In this document: in pieces, positions 27,415 through 35,643 of the stretch | Position numbering within the stretch: position 1 is the first letter of the stretch | Layout: every line of letters begins with the position of its first letter | Translations under genes and position numbers: made by a program | From: Stieleria marina | GTDB lineage: Bacteria > Planctomycetota > Planctomycetia > Pirellulales > Pirellulaceae | DNA length: 64,000 nucleotides | NCBI GenBank assembly: GCA_007741555.1 | Contig: CP036526.1 | Span: forward strand, 3,286,001 to 3,350,000 | Reading direction: 5' to 3' | The notes under the pieces: model-generated | What the model was told of the DNA's origin: nothing | Database searches by the model: none | What the model saw: only the letters and a program-made list of their open reading frames with translations

Positions 27415-27573
27415 GGAGCGGATTTGCATCGTGGCCTAAGTCGCGATGCGGTGACATGAATGGCTTGATCCAGCCAGCAATCTCAATGCGATGGCCGTGT
27501 CATGCCGTCGCCGGGCGATTAGACTTTGGCTCAATGCGCTAGCGTCGCCAGCCGACAGATTCACAAATAGCCT

Positions 27574-27648
27574 GCCCCCTTCGTCTAGCGGCCCAGGACA
27601 TCGGACTTATTCAGTCCGGAAACGCTCGTTCGAATCGGGCAGGGGGTA
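27574..27648 (+). tRNA. tRNA-Glu-like gene with a 9-nt anticodon loop (possible pseudo-tRNA)
   Basis: Acceptor stem gccccct (27574-27580) pairs with agggggt (27641-27647), with one G-T pair. The D-arm gtct-agcggccca-ggac (27583-27599) is the typical tRNA-Glu form. The T-arm gctcg-ttcgaat-cgggc (27624-27640) is intact. The anticodon stem tcgga/tccgg (27601-27605/27615-27619) encloses a 9-nt loop, cttattcag, instead of 7 nt. Removing 'ta' from it leaves cttTTCag-like tRNA-Glu(UUC). If C606-G614 pair instead, the loop is 7 nt but the anticodon reads ATT, which is not expected for Asn. No CCA is encoded. Its second half overlaps the 3' end of the opposite-strand haem-protein gene. It is either a pseudo-tRNA, an unusual suppressor-type tRNA, or an integration relic. 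Confidence 0.6.
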
Positions 27649-28909
27649 TTGGAAACACGTCGTCAGCTTGACGTTGCTTGACCAACCAAGGCGGGCCAGC
27701 GGTAGCAATCGCGGCCGCCAGATCGGGATCGTCGGCAACGGAATCCCAAATCTCTCTAGCAATAACTTCTTGCAGGACTGCAGGGACGTTTGCAAACGTT
27801 TCTGAATTGACCAGATAGCTTAGTTGGTTTTTGAACAGTCGGGTTTCCAAATCAAACTGTCTCAGCAACCGCTGCTTTGGCGAACACGCCGCGTCTGTAA
27901 ACGTGCAGGTAAAATCACCTGCGCCCTTCACGGGAGACGTCAACGGCGTTTCGTCCGCAAATCGCAAGTAGGTCACCAGCGGTTGCACTGCTTCGACGAT
28001 CTTTTCTCGCTGCGCAGCATTCAGGTCTTGGCCGCCAGCCAGCCACTGCAGATGTTGACTCACGAAGTTTGCGTGTGTCAGCAAGTTGTAAGCCTCGACT
28101 TGGTGCTCCATGACCATCAACGCGGTAATATCACTGGTGGGGGCCAAGTACGCAGACGCGTCGACGCAGGATGGAAGGGCGGTCTGGTTTTCGCGTTGCC
28201 GATTGTCGATCACGGCAGGGCGTCGCTTGCCGTCTAGCAGGTAGCCGCCCAAGTGATGTTGCTCTCCATGCTGCCCTGTGACATACCAACCACCCCAGCG
28301 TTTTTGCAGCGGGCTGCGATGCGTGGTCAACGAACTGCCCGCGCGGATTACGGGTTTGCCATCAGGCGATGGGAAAACCGATCGGACTTGAAAGCCAGGT
28401 TTGCCGCCCGTTCGTGCGGCGCCATGGCAGCCCAGGCAACGATTTGCCTGGCGCTCAAGCCGAATCGGTTCGGCGCTTTTCACGTCAGGTTCCACGGCCA
28501 GTTCCACGTCCAGTGTGTAAAACACCACACCAAGATCAGGGTCAGCGGCCGCAATCTCAACGACGCCTGCTTGGACATATCCCACGAATACTTCGTCGTT
28601 GAAGTAGATTGCGCGCGGGGTTTGCGGCGACACCTGCGTCTTCTGCAGACTCGTTTTAGAAAATACCAACACCTGCGATGAAGTGTGAATGTCCAGTTGG
28701 TTTAGCAGCGACTGCACTCGCTCAAGCGGTGTGTCACCATCGATCTGTGTGTGACCTGCATCGATCGCCGCTTGGAGTCGCGCAACCGGATTGCGTTTGG
28801 CAACGCGTTTGCTGTAGCGGATCGGATCGTTTTCCCAGTTGACGACTTGAGCATCGGCTAGATGCGCAAGGCAAGACAAAAGCAGGCAGCATCCGAAGTA
28901 TCGAATCAT
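27611..28909 (-). CDS. Exported mono-haem (CxxCH) protein of unknown function
   Basis: 432 aa with a signal peptide (residues 1-20, 'CCLLLSCLAHLADAQ'). A single c-type haem motif, C158-L-G-C-H162, lies in 'RQANRCLGCHGAARTGGKPG'. Around it are conserved-looking segments 'RAIYFNDEVFVGYVQAGVVE', 'DPDLGVVFYTLD', 'HRSPLQKRWGGWYVTGQHG' and 'MVMEHQVEAYNLLTHANF'. The His-containing stretch 'THRSPLQKRWGGWYVTG' could supply a distal ligand. It looks like a periplasmic electron-transfer or oxidase-type protein, but I cannot name a family. The last 11 residues and the stop are encoded by the antisense strand of the tRNA-Glu-like sequence, so the natural C-terminus may have been replaced. It overlaps the preceding PQQ gene by 4 bp (ATGA), which implies translational coupling. 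Confidence 0.8.
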   Translation of the reverse strand: MIRYFGCCLLLSCLAHLADAQVVNWENDPIRYSKRVAKRNPVARLQAAIDAGHTQIDGDTPLERVQSLLNQLDIHTSSQVLVFSKTSLQKTQVSPQTPRAIYFNDEVFVGYVQAGVVEIAAADPDLGVVFYTLDVELAVEPDVKSAEPIRLERQANRCLGCHGAARTGGKPGFQVRSVFPSPDGKPVIRAGSSLTTHRSPLQKRWGGWYVTGQHGEQHHLGGYLLDGKRRPAVIDNRQRENQTALPSCVDASAYLAPTSDITALMVMEHQVEAYNLLTHANFVSQHLQWLAGGQDLNAAQREKIVEAVQPLVTYLRFADETPLTSPVKGAGDFTCTFTDAACSPKQRLLRQFDLETRLFKNQLSYLVNSETFANVPAVLQEVIAREIWDSVADDPDLAAAIATAGPPWLVKQRQADDVFPIPPARFERAFPD

Positions 28910-30537
28910 TTCGTGCCGCCTTTGCTTATGCAGTGCAGTTGGCTGCCGGTACGAATCAAGATCGCATCAGCGGTCAAAGCCACTCCGTATTGAACGGGAT
29001 CCGCAAAGCGATTTTCACCGCGTGTGCGAGCGGCTTCGATTTCTTTTCCGTCCATGGGTTTGGCTTTCGCAACATCCGCCGGATTGCCTTCTGTCACACT
29101 CGGCTTGCCGGCTGTCGCACTGGCCGGTCTGCCGGGGCGTTGCGATGGTTCGGCGTCCGAATCGGCCACATCGGGACGAGCATTCTCTGATTCAGCATCA
29201 TCCGGGCCAGCAGCCTCTGGCTGAGCATCCGGAGAAGCAGCTGTCAGTGACGCACCCCTATTCTTCGCAGCCGCATCGCTGGCGGGTGGCCGTCCGCCGC
29301 GACCGGAGAACTGTCCTGGATCGGTGGCCGGGATGGAGTCCAGATCCCAGAGTTCATTTTCCGCCAACACGCGAAAATCGGGACCCGCTGCCAGAACCGT
29401 CGTCTGACCGCCTTTGCCGAACAAGTAGACGCGATCGCCGACGCCAATGGGCGTCACCCAGCACTGCTCGCCAGCCCGTTTGCGATACATCAGTTCGCCC
29501 GATTCGACTTCGTAGCAAAACACCACGCCTGCGTTGGTTACCCAGTACGCGTATCCGATGTGGGCCATCGGTGATGCAAACGTCGTCACCGCCTTTTCGC
29601 TTTTCCATTGAACTTGCGGTTTAAAGCCATCGTCTTGGGCGACGATTCGCAAACAAAGATTCGATTCGCGGGCGTCCGCCATATTCACATCACGCATTCC
29701 TGGTGAAGCTCCGATGAGCACCGAGTCCTTGCTCGCCAACAAAGGCGTGTTGGATGAATTGGCACCGAGTTCCTCGAACGTCCAGAGTTGCTTTCCCGTT
29801 TTGGGATCGTATCCGTCGACCGAACCGTCGCTACTGCAAACGATTTGCGGCGAACCGTTGATGTCGATAATCGACGGCGATGCATAACTCTTGCGGCTGA
29901 ACCGCTCGGTACGCCAGATCGTTTCGCCTGAAAGTTTGTCGACCGCCAATAAGTAAGATTCGCCTTCGTGGTCGATCATCAAAAACACACGGTCGTGCAG
30001 TTGCACTGGTGAAGTCGCCAAGCCAATCGTGGATTCAAACGCGCCGTAGTCGGTCGTAAGCGAACGCTGCCAAGCGGTGTTGCCGGTTTTGCGATTGATG
30101 CCTACCAAGCTTCCGGTTTCAAAAAACGCGACGACGTGGTTGTCGTCGACCACAGGCGTCGGCGCCGATCGGCTTTGAAAATAGTTCGATCGCGTAGGCA
30201 TGGCCGATTCAAATTCACGGCTCCACTCCTGTTGGCCGGTCGTGATCGAGATGGCCGTGACGATACAGGTCTCTTTCATGTTGCCTGCAATGCTGGTCAC
30301 GTACGCTGTATCACCCCACACGACCGGGCTTGACTGTCCTTTGCCAGGGATCGTCGTTTTCCAGCGAACATTTTTGCTGGGACTCCATGTCAACGGCAGC
30401 GCATCGACGTGGGTTTCTTGCGTTTTACCTTGGCCCAAAAAAGCTGGCCAAACGGCTTGCCCCATCGCTGGCAGCGCAGACAGCTGAACAACAGCTGCGA
30501 TCACTAAAGACAAGAGAATTCGATTGTGTATCGTCAT
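28906..30537 (-). CDS. Secreted PQQ-like beta-propeller protein with Pro/Ala-rich insert
   Basis: 543 aa. The signal peptide spans about residues 1-26 ('LSLVIAAVVQLSALPAMGQ'). The propeller opens with 'AVWPAFLGQGKTQETHVDAL' and 'LTWSPSKNVRWKTTIPGKGQ', with blade motifs such as 'GKQLWTFEELGANSSNTPLL' and 'GETIWRTERF'. After the sixth or seventh blade, about 110 residues ('GRGGRPPASDAAAKNRG' to 'NPADVAKAKPMDG') form a low-complexity Ala/Pro/Asp/Glu linker. A final blade then follows ('YGVALTADAILIRTGSQLHC'), so the linker interrupts the propeller. Middle gene of a tight minus-strand operon: 2 bp after the DUF1559 gene and overlapping the haem gene by 4 bp. A shared role in an envelope redox step is plausible but inferred. 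Confidence 0.85.
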   Translation of the reverse strand: MTIHNRILLSLVIAAVVQLSALPAMGQAVWPAFLGQGKTQETHVDALPLTWSPSKNVRWKTTIPGKGQSSPVVWGDTAYVTSIAGNMKETCIVTAISITTGQQEWSREFESAMPTRSNYFQSRSAPTPVVDDNHVVAFFETGSLVGINRKTGNTAWQRSLTTDYGAFESTIGLATSPVQLHDRVFLMIDHEGESYLLAVDKLSGETIWRTERFSRKSYASPSIIDINGSPQIVCSSDGSVDGYDPKTGKQLWTFEELGANSSNTPLLASKDSVLIGASPGMRDVNMADARESNLCLRIVAQDDGFKPQVQWKSEKAVTTFASPMAHIGYAYWVTNAGVVFCYEVESGELMYRKRAGEQCWVTPIGVGDRVYLFGKGGQTTVLAAGPDFRVLAENELWDLDSIPATDPGQFSGRGGRPPASDAAAKNRGASLTAASPDAQPEAAGPDDAESENARPDVADSDAEPSQRPGRPASATAGKPSVTEGNPADVAKAKPMDGKEIEAARTRGENRFADPVQYGVALTADAILIRTGSQLHCISKGGTK

Positions 30538-30539
30538 GA

Positions 30540-31619
30540 TTAGAGATCTCCCAGTGATTCAGTTTCGCTACCGTTGCGGGTACCCAGCGCGCGCCAGATT
30601 TTTAAATCCACGCTTTGATTGATAAAACCAACGCTGCCATCGCAGCGCGCGACATGAACGCCGCCCTCGTGATTGCTTCTCGCGCCAAAGACGCCCCAGC
30701 CGCAGCTGCTCATGTCCGGCACTCCGCTTTGGGGTGGGTGATAGTGGTTGTAGCCCGTCCAGTATTCGCGACCATTGATCCAGCCCGCGCCGCGTTGTCC
30801 CGACCAGCCGCGATGCAGTCCGCTTCCGCGCGTATACGCTTCCATTTCGCCGGGATCATCGGGCAGCGAAAAACCCGTGAAGCCGGGGGTTAAGGGCGGC
30901 ATGCGTCGATCCGCAAAGGCGCAGCTGACGTTCATCATGGTGCGCCGCTTTATGGAGTCGACGGTTGGTTCGCTGGGGGATTGCTCCAGCACGCCAAGCA
31001 AGTGTTCGGAGAATGCAGCGGTATTGCTCAATCCATCCATGACGGCTTCAAAACCAATCTTGGAATTGATCCAAATCACGCCGTCGGTTGGGACACGGGT
31101 GTCATACAGCGTGCCAACCCCGGTGCCGGTGTTCATGGCATAGTTCGTTCCGGAATAGCTCTGCGTCGGTCCGCGACCCGACAAGCTAGTGACAAAGAAC
31201 GTGCGATTGTAGTCTTCGCTTGGACAAGACAGTGTCGGAATCGCTGTCGCGGCGGCAGCGTCATGGGGAGCGACCAGTTGGCCGGGGCAGCAACCTACGT
31301 GCAGTGGTTTGTCAAAACGAATCAAGTCAACCACGTTGGCCTGTTCATAGAACGGCGCCATCTGGGCGAAGATGGAAAAGTTCCCCGCTGTGCTGGTGCC
31401 GTTTGTGTAGTTGGCAGGCAGTTTGCGATGAGCACTTTCGTAGTTGTGCATCGCCAGAGTGATTTGTTTCATGTTGTTGCTGCACTGCATGCGACGGGCG
31501 GCAGCGCGTGCGGATTGGACGGCTGGTAGCAGTAGTCCAACAAGGATGCCAATGATGGCGATCACGACCAGCAGCTCCACTAAGGTGAAGGCCTGTCGGT
31601 TGGTTTGGGAAGTATTCAT
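30540..31619 (-). CDS. DUF1559 pseudopilin-like protein
   Basis: 359 aa from ATG 31619 ('[20 protein letters not shown]'). The type IV prepilin-like N-terminus has the cleavage site Ala-Phe-Thr-Leu-Val-Glu (Ala where Gly is usual, Glu5 kept) and a hydrophobic helix. The planctomycete DUF1559 signature '[20 protein letters not shown]' follows. The C-terminal domain contains '[20 protein letters not shown]'-type residues ('[20 protein letters not shown]') typical of the family. DUF1559 proteins are hugely expanded in planctomycetes and are thought to form envelope fibres or pseudopili; the function is unproven. First gene of the DUF1559-PQQ-haem operon. The open frame extends to 31910, but those 97 codons look non-coding. 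Confidence 0.92.
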   Translation of the reverse strand: MNTSQTNRQAFTLVELLVVIAIIGILVGLLLPAVQSARAAARRMQCSNNMKQITLAMHNYESAHRKLPANYTNGTSTAGNFSIFAQMAPFYEQANVVDLIRFDKPLHVGCCPGQLVAPHDAAAATAIPTLSCPSEDYNRTFFVTSLSGRGPTQSYSGTNYAMNTGTGVGTLYDTRVPTDGVIWINSKIGFEAVMDGLSNTAAFSEHLLGVLEQSPSEPTVDSIKRRTMMNVSCAFADRRMPPLTPGFTGFSLPDDPGEMEAYTRGSGLHRGWSGQRGAGWINGREYWTGYNHYHPPQSGVPDMSSCGWGVFGARSNHEGGVHVARCDGSVGFINQSVDLKIWRALGTRNGSETESLGDL

Positions 31620-32126
31620 GTTGAGTGGTAGAGGTGTGTTGGTGGTCTTGAAGTGGCAGGGCAAAGGAAGGAAGGCGCGTTGATTGGTGAGAATGGATGA
31701 ATCGGACGGCATGCTGCCTGCCATCGCATTTTCCGTCGGCGCATATTCCCAGCCCGCCATGGTTTCGAGTGTTTCAAAACGCAGGTGTAGGGGATCGCTT
31801 GGACAAACCGGTTCGCAGGTCGCTCCCGCGCCGATGGCGAAGACCACGCTGGTGTGAGGAGCGAAAACCCTCGGACACCCACGCGGCAGCGTTATGGGTT
31901 CTGCACGCACAGAATGCGTGCAGCAACGAATCAGTTTGCAGCAATGATCGAAGATGCGAATACAGACGCGATGACTGGCCCGCGACGACTGGCATGCGAT
32001 GCAGGCAGGGCTACGGATCTCTAGCGGCTAGGCGCAGACCAATCCGGTCAGAGCCATTGCAGCCTGAATCCAGCACACCGAACAGGACCGTCCGTCAGCA
32101 CGTGCAGTTTGCGACGGAATCGTTCG
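31620..32126. other. Long region upstream of the DUF1559 operon
   Basis: 507 bp with no supported gene, although frames are open on both strands. It contains a perfect 8-bp hairpin (31901-31923) and may be a long untranslated leader and promoter for the minus-strand operon. Confidence 0.4.
31901..31923. other. Perfect hairpin in the DUF1559 upstream region
   Basis: ctgcacgc - acagaat - gcgtgcag, 8-bp perfect stem and 7-nt loop, about 280 bp upstream of the DUF1559 start. It could be a terminator of the Cys-rich gene (stop at 32127), an operator, or leader structure. Confidence 0.45.
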
Positions 32127-32753
32127 CTAAGGAATCGGTGGGTCGGGACAGACCGCGCGAGAAAAGACGCGGTCATTCCAAATCGCTAAGCAGAAAAGAA
32201 GGTGTTCGTCGGCGCTGCCAGCGGTAGGCCGCAGGGGGTCGACGACAACTTGAGAGAACAGTGACCACAGCAATTCGATGCCATGGCACCTTGCAGCATC
32301 TTCCAGCCGAATCAACCGGCTGCGGCTTTCAGTAACCGCAGACTTTGCTGGTCCAGGAACTTCGCAAGACGACGTTTCTGATTCCGGCGACTTGGAACAA
32401 CAGCAGCAAGCTGATGAAGACGCTGTTTGCGTGGGGATTGTTTTGACGAGCACGAGGTTGCCAGCCGCAGCACGGACGCGTGCGACAAGGAACTCGGGTG
32501 GCTGGACGTTGTTTTGGGCCGCCCATTGCAGCTTTTCGGCATCCGAATGGCAGCAACACTTGTCCCAGCAAAAGTCCGCAGTCGAACATCCGCAGGGGCA
32601 ATCTTCGCAGGGGAAACGCCCGGTTTTTTCCGGCCCAGGTGCCGAAATGGGCAATCCAATCATACCAAGCGCCAACAGGATCAAAAGCCCGAAGCTGATG
32701 AAACGTCGAAGCGGACGAGACCGTGATCGATGAATGAACTGGAATGAAATCAA
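32127..32753 (-). CDS. Cysteine-rich membrane-anchored protein
   Basis: 208 aa from TTG 32753. An Arg-rich n-region and a hydrophobic helix ('FISFGLLILLALGMIGLPIS', about 18-37) are followed by a dense Cys motif, 'CEDCPCGCSTADFCWDKCCC', then 'HSDAEKLQWAAQNNVQPPEF'. A second Cys run ('SSSACCCCSKSP') lies in the middle. The pattern C-x2-C-x-C-x-C-x6-C-W-x2-C-C-C followed by 'H...EKL.WA...NV.PP' is one I associate with short planctomycete and related bacterial proteins of unknown function, probably metal-binding. No partner metal can be named. Unlinked to its neighbours by spacing; the DUF1559 operon lies downstream on the same strand. Confidence 0.7.
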   Translation of the reverse strand: MISFQFIHRSRSRPLRRFISFGLLILLALGMIGLPISAPGPEKTGRFPCEDCPCGCSTADFCWDKCCCHSDAEKLQWAAQNNVQPPEFLVARVRAAAGNLVLVKTIPTQTASSSACCCCSKSPESETSSCEVPGPAKSAVTESRSRLIRLEDAARCHGIELLWSLFSQVVVDPLRPTAGSADEHLLFCLAIWNDRVFSRAVCPDPPIP

Positions 32754-33043
32754 CTTGGCCTCAAGGCCTTAAACGCGCCACAGCGGGCTCGCTCCTCACT
32801 CACGAAGTTTACTCATTTGGTCTTTAGGCGTAAAGCGACTGCGACCTGGAAAACCGGCTCGAGTTGCTTCGGCACTCAGCGGTTCAGCAATGTTCCCATC
32901 GTGCTGCGACACTGGGGCGCGGTGCGAGGCATTTCGTGCAGTCAGGTCGATCTGATTCACGCTTGGAAGACTTGCTCCCAAGGTGCGCGCGGACTCACAG
33001 GGACAGAAGGTGAGTCCATTGGTCGCTTCGTGCGGTTGTCAGA

Positions 33044-34108
33044 TCAACGCGTCGCAGGTCGTTCGTCAGCAGCGGCTGCTTGGCGTGCAGGTGCGCCGTT
33101 GGGCTGTCCCGCGACGGGCAGTTTTTCGCGTACGACCTGCCAGTCAGATGGTGGGCGCTGAGGGATGAAGTTGTTGAAGAACTGTTTCATTCCAGCCGTG
33201 ATCGCGTTTCGGCCGACGTTCTCGAACTCGTAGTGATCCCACATGGGCGCGTTCTGTGCGTTGAAATTCGGCGCGTACATGATCAAGGCAGTGGGCAAAA
33301 ACTTTTTGTCGTCCAATGCGATCTGCACCATTTTGTACTGGGAGCGATCAGCCTGAAACTTAGGCCACGCTTCGATCAGATAGATTCCCGGTTTGGGAGC
33401 TTTGACTTCACGAACCCAGTAACGTGATTGAATTTTTTGGGCGTCTAAGTTGAAGACAAACGGTAAAGGACTGTTGAAAATATCTTGTCCCTTCATGCCC
33501 GGTGGTAGCGTGCTGATGGTGCACTTCTTTTCGTTTCCATCAAACTCGATGACCTCGGCTCCGTTACACACCCAGTAGTCGCCTACTTTGCCGGGTTGAG
33601 CGGCGAATTGTGGTGCGCCTTGTTTCATGCCTTCGTAAAAGACGATCGTTTCTTCTTTGAACATGCCTTTGTCGGGAGCGGCGTACTTGATGACGCCGGT
33701 CGATTTGGTCGCATGGATGCCAGCGGGTGCTGCCAGCAGGTCAAAGTGCCACTTTTGAAACTTGCAAGACATCGTTTTGGTGCCTTTGCTTTGCTGTTCC
33801 CAGGCTTTCAGCATCGCGTCCAGCCGAGTCTGTTCTGCGGCGGTCAAAGCCTTAAAGGGACGCGCGTTCGGATCGGCCACTGTGGCGTCGGCATTGGGTG
33901 CCTGCGGATTGCCGGCTTGGGCGTTGGCACCGGGTTGGGGCTGAGCTACTTGGCGGGCTGCGACGGTCGCGGCGGGCTGGACCGCTATACTCCGGCCGGC
34001 CGTTGGTTGGTTTGCAGTCCGTTGGTTCGCAGTTTGTGCATTGGACAACGATGCATTGCTACCAATGCAAAAAGCCATTGCAGAAACGAGGAGGCTGATT
34101 CGTCGCAT
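33044..34108 (-). CDS. TIGR03009-type exported protein
   Basis: 354 aa from ATG 34108 ('MRRISLLVSAMAFCIGSNAS'); an in-frame TTG at 34135 is less likely. The signal peptide is followed by an Ala/Gln/Pro/Asn-rich linker (about residues 25-85). The folded domain typical of planctomycete TIGR03009 proteins comes next: 'AEQTRLDAMLKAWEQQSKG', 'MSCKFQKWHFD', 'GVIKYAAPDKGMFKEE', 'DYWVCNGAEVIEFD', 'SPLPFVFNLDAQKIQSRYWV' and 'WDHYEFENVGRNA'. The fold resembles outer-membrane lipoprotein carrier-type (LolA-like) half-barrels. The role is unknown. It is divergent from the WD40 gene, with 316 bp between starts. Confidence 0.85.
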   Translation of the reverse strand: MRRISLLVSAMAFCIGSNASLSNAQTANQRTANQPTAGRSIAVQPAATVAARQVAQPQPGANAQAGNPQAPNADATVADPNARPFKALTAAEQTRLDAMLKAWEQQSKGTKTMSCKFQKWHFDLLAAPAGIHATKSTGVIKYAAPDKGMFKEETIVFYEGMKQGAPQFAAQPGKVGDYWVCNGAEVIEFDGNEKKCTISTLPPGMKGQDIFNSPLPFVFNLDAQKIQSRYWVREVKAPKPGIYLIEAWPKFQADRSQYKMVQIALDDKKFLPTALIMYAPNFNAQNAPMWDHYEFENVGRNAITAGMKQFFNNFIPQRPPSDWQVVREKLPVAGQPNGAPARQAAAADERPATR

Positions 34109-34424
34109 TATCCGTGTCGCCTGTTTTGTACGCAAAGTTTCAAGCTTGGCAGTTCCCTGTCTCGACCGGGGCCAAGCGAACGGATGGTAGGAAAGCCTGG
34201 GGGTTAGTCGAAAGACCGATTCGGTTGATTCGATGCCTTTGCTATCGCGCGATTTTTGGCGGTAACTGCTCGCCTATTGCCCCTGTTTTGCCAGCTACGC
34301 CTGAGCTTTGCTGTTTTCGGGTTGTTCCGGTCATGCGTCGTGTTGGGGTTGCCGATTTATTCGATGAGAGACCTTCTGCGCGATCGCAGGATGTGTATGC
34401 GCTCAACTCGAGGGGAACGAACGG

Positions 34425-35561
34425 ATGCCAAACCAAGCTGCCCATGATCGCTGGCCTAGCCTCGCTTATTCGCGCAGGTCGTGTTCGCGAAGAACGGCAT
34501 TGTCCTGGGTTATGACCGGCGGCATTCTTGGCAGCTTGTCGCTCTTCGGCACCTCATCGGCTCAGGAATCGTCGCTCACGATTGCAGCCAAACGCAGACA
34601 GATGTCCGACGTGCTGCCGATCGCATCACGAACGGTTCGGCTGAAACCGGTCGAAGCCAACTTGCCGCGCGCCGTCGTCACGGCGATCACGGCAGACCCT
34701 CGTGGCGAAGTTTTGGCAGTGTCGGGTGATGACCATGCGATTCGCATTGTCGACATGGAAAGTCTAAACGTCTTGGAAACGCTCCAAGGGCATCGTGATT
34801 TGATTCGCACGATGGCGTTTTCCCCCGATGGCCGCAAGCTAGTGTCCGCTGGCAACGATGGCCAATTGATCGTCTGGTCGCGCGATCGAGATTACCGCAT
34901 TCAACAGCGAATGCAGGGAACACCGGCCCTGGCGTGTGTGACGTTTTCGCCCGATGGACGACAGATGGCTGCGGTCGGTTTCGACAACACGGTGTTTATG
35001 ATTGGCTCCAAAGCGGGCGAGCAACCGGTTTTCAAATGTGACTGCAAAGACCTGCGAACGGTTGCTTACCGCGGCGATGCGAAAGTCCTTGCGGTTGCTG
35101 GGCGCTCGGGCGATTTGCACTTGTTCGACCCGCAATCGGGAAGTGTTGCCTTTGAAGGCCCGACTCACAAAGGACGAATCCAGGACATTGAATTCTGGCC
35201 AGGTTCAGGCCAGTTAGCCAGCGTTGGGGATGACGGAACGGCCGTTGTGTTTGATTCCAAGAGCATGAAGCAGGTGAATCGAATTCAAGTAAGCACCTGC
35301 AAACTCTACGCGGTATCCATTTTGGATCGAGATCATATTGCGGTGGCTGGTTCTGACAATGCGATCCGCATCGTCGACATCAACGAAGGAGCCACGGTGC
35401 GAAAGTTAGAGGGGCACCAAGGGTCGATTTCGGCATTGGCATTTTACAATGGCAGGCTGTTTTCGGGTGGCTTTGACGCCACGCTCCGTCGGTGGTCGGT
35501 CGATCAGGTGACAGGCAAACCCGAGCGGATTGCCGAAGGAGAACACGGTATCGAACGCTGA
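34425..35561 (+). CDS. Exported WD40-repeat protein
   Basis: 378 aa from ATG 34425, with an AGGGG Shine-Dalgarno-like string 9 nt upstream. The N-terminus has twin arginines twice ('YSRRSCSRRTALSWVMTGGI') before a hydrophobic segment and 'SSAQES', suggesting TAT or Sec export. It then has about six WD40 blades: 'HDIRTMAFSPDGRKLVSAGN'-like units ('DLIRTMAFSPDGRKLVSAGN', 'ACVTFSPDGRQMAAVG', 'DIEFWPGSGQLASVGDDG', 'ISALAFYNGRLFSGGFD'). It is a likely protein-interaction propeller outside the cytoplasm. It is 82 bp upstream of the SdrD-repeat gene in the same orientation and may be co-expressed with it. Confidence 0.85.
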   Translation: MPNQAAHDRWPSLAYSRRSCSRRTALSWVMTGGILGSLSLFGTSSAQESSLTIAAKRRQMSDVLPIASRTVRLKPVEANLPRAVVTAITADPRGEVLAVSGDDHAIRIVDMESLNVLETLQGHRDLIRTMAFSPDGRKLVSAGNDGQLIVWSRDRDYRIQQRMQGTPALACVTFSPDGRQMAAVGFDNTVFMIGSKAGEQPVFKCDCKDLRTVAYRGDAKVLAVAGRSGDLHLFDPQSGSVAFEGPTHKGRIQDIEFWPGSGQLASVGDDGTAVVFDSKSMKQVNRIQVSTCKLYAVSILDRDHIAVAGSDNAIRIVDINEGATVRKLEGHQGSISALAFYNGRLFSGGFDATLRRWSVDQVTGKPERIAEGEHGIER

Positions 35562-35628
35562 TTCGATTTAGCGGAAGACTGTTGTCCGCCCGTTGCTAAC
35601 AAAGTTTGTTGCATTCCACCACGGCACA

Positions 35629-35636
35629 CGGAGGTG
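35629..35636 (+). promoter_or_regulatory. Ribosome binding site of the SdrD-repeat gene
   Basis: cggaggtg, with the GGAGG core at 35631-35635 region ending 8 nt before GTG 35644. It decides the start in favour of GTG 35644 over the upstream TTG at 35593. Confidence 0.65.
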
Positions 35637-35643
35637 CCGAAGC

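Larger units (their letters stand above)
27281..27573. other. Structured intergenic region after clpP
   Basis: About 290 bp with three hairpins: tgctgcc/ggcagca (27307-27333), ccccggac-gctg-gtccgggg (27395-27414) and gcatcg/cgatgc (about 27426-27449). No protein frame is supported. It could be a 3' region of the clpP mRNA or an unrecognised RNA. Confidence 0.4.

Noticed and set aside
31620-31910. 97-codon N-terminal extension of the DUF1559 protein
   Set aside because: The prepilin-like signal must be near the N-terminus, which fixes the start at 31619.
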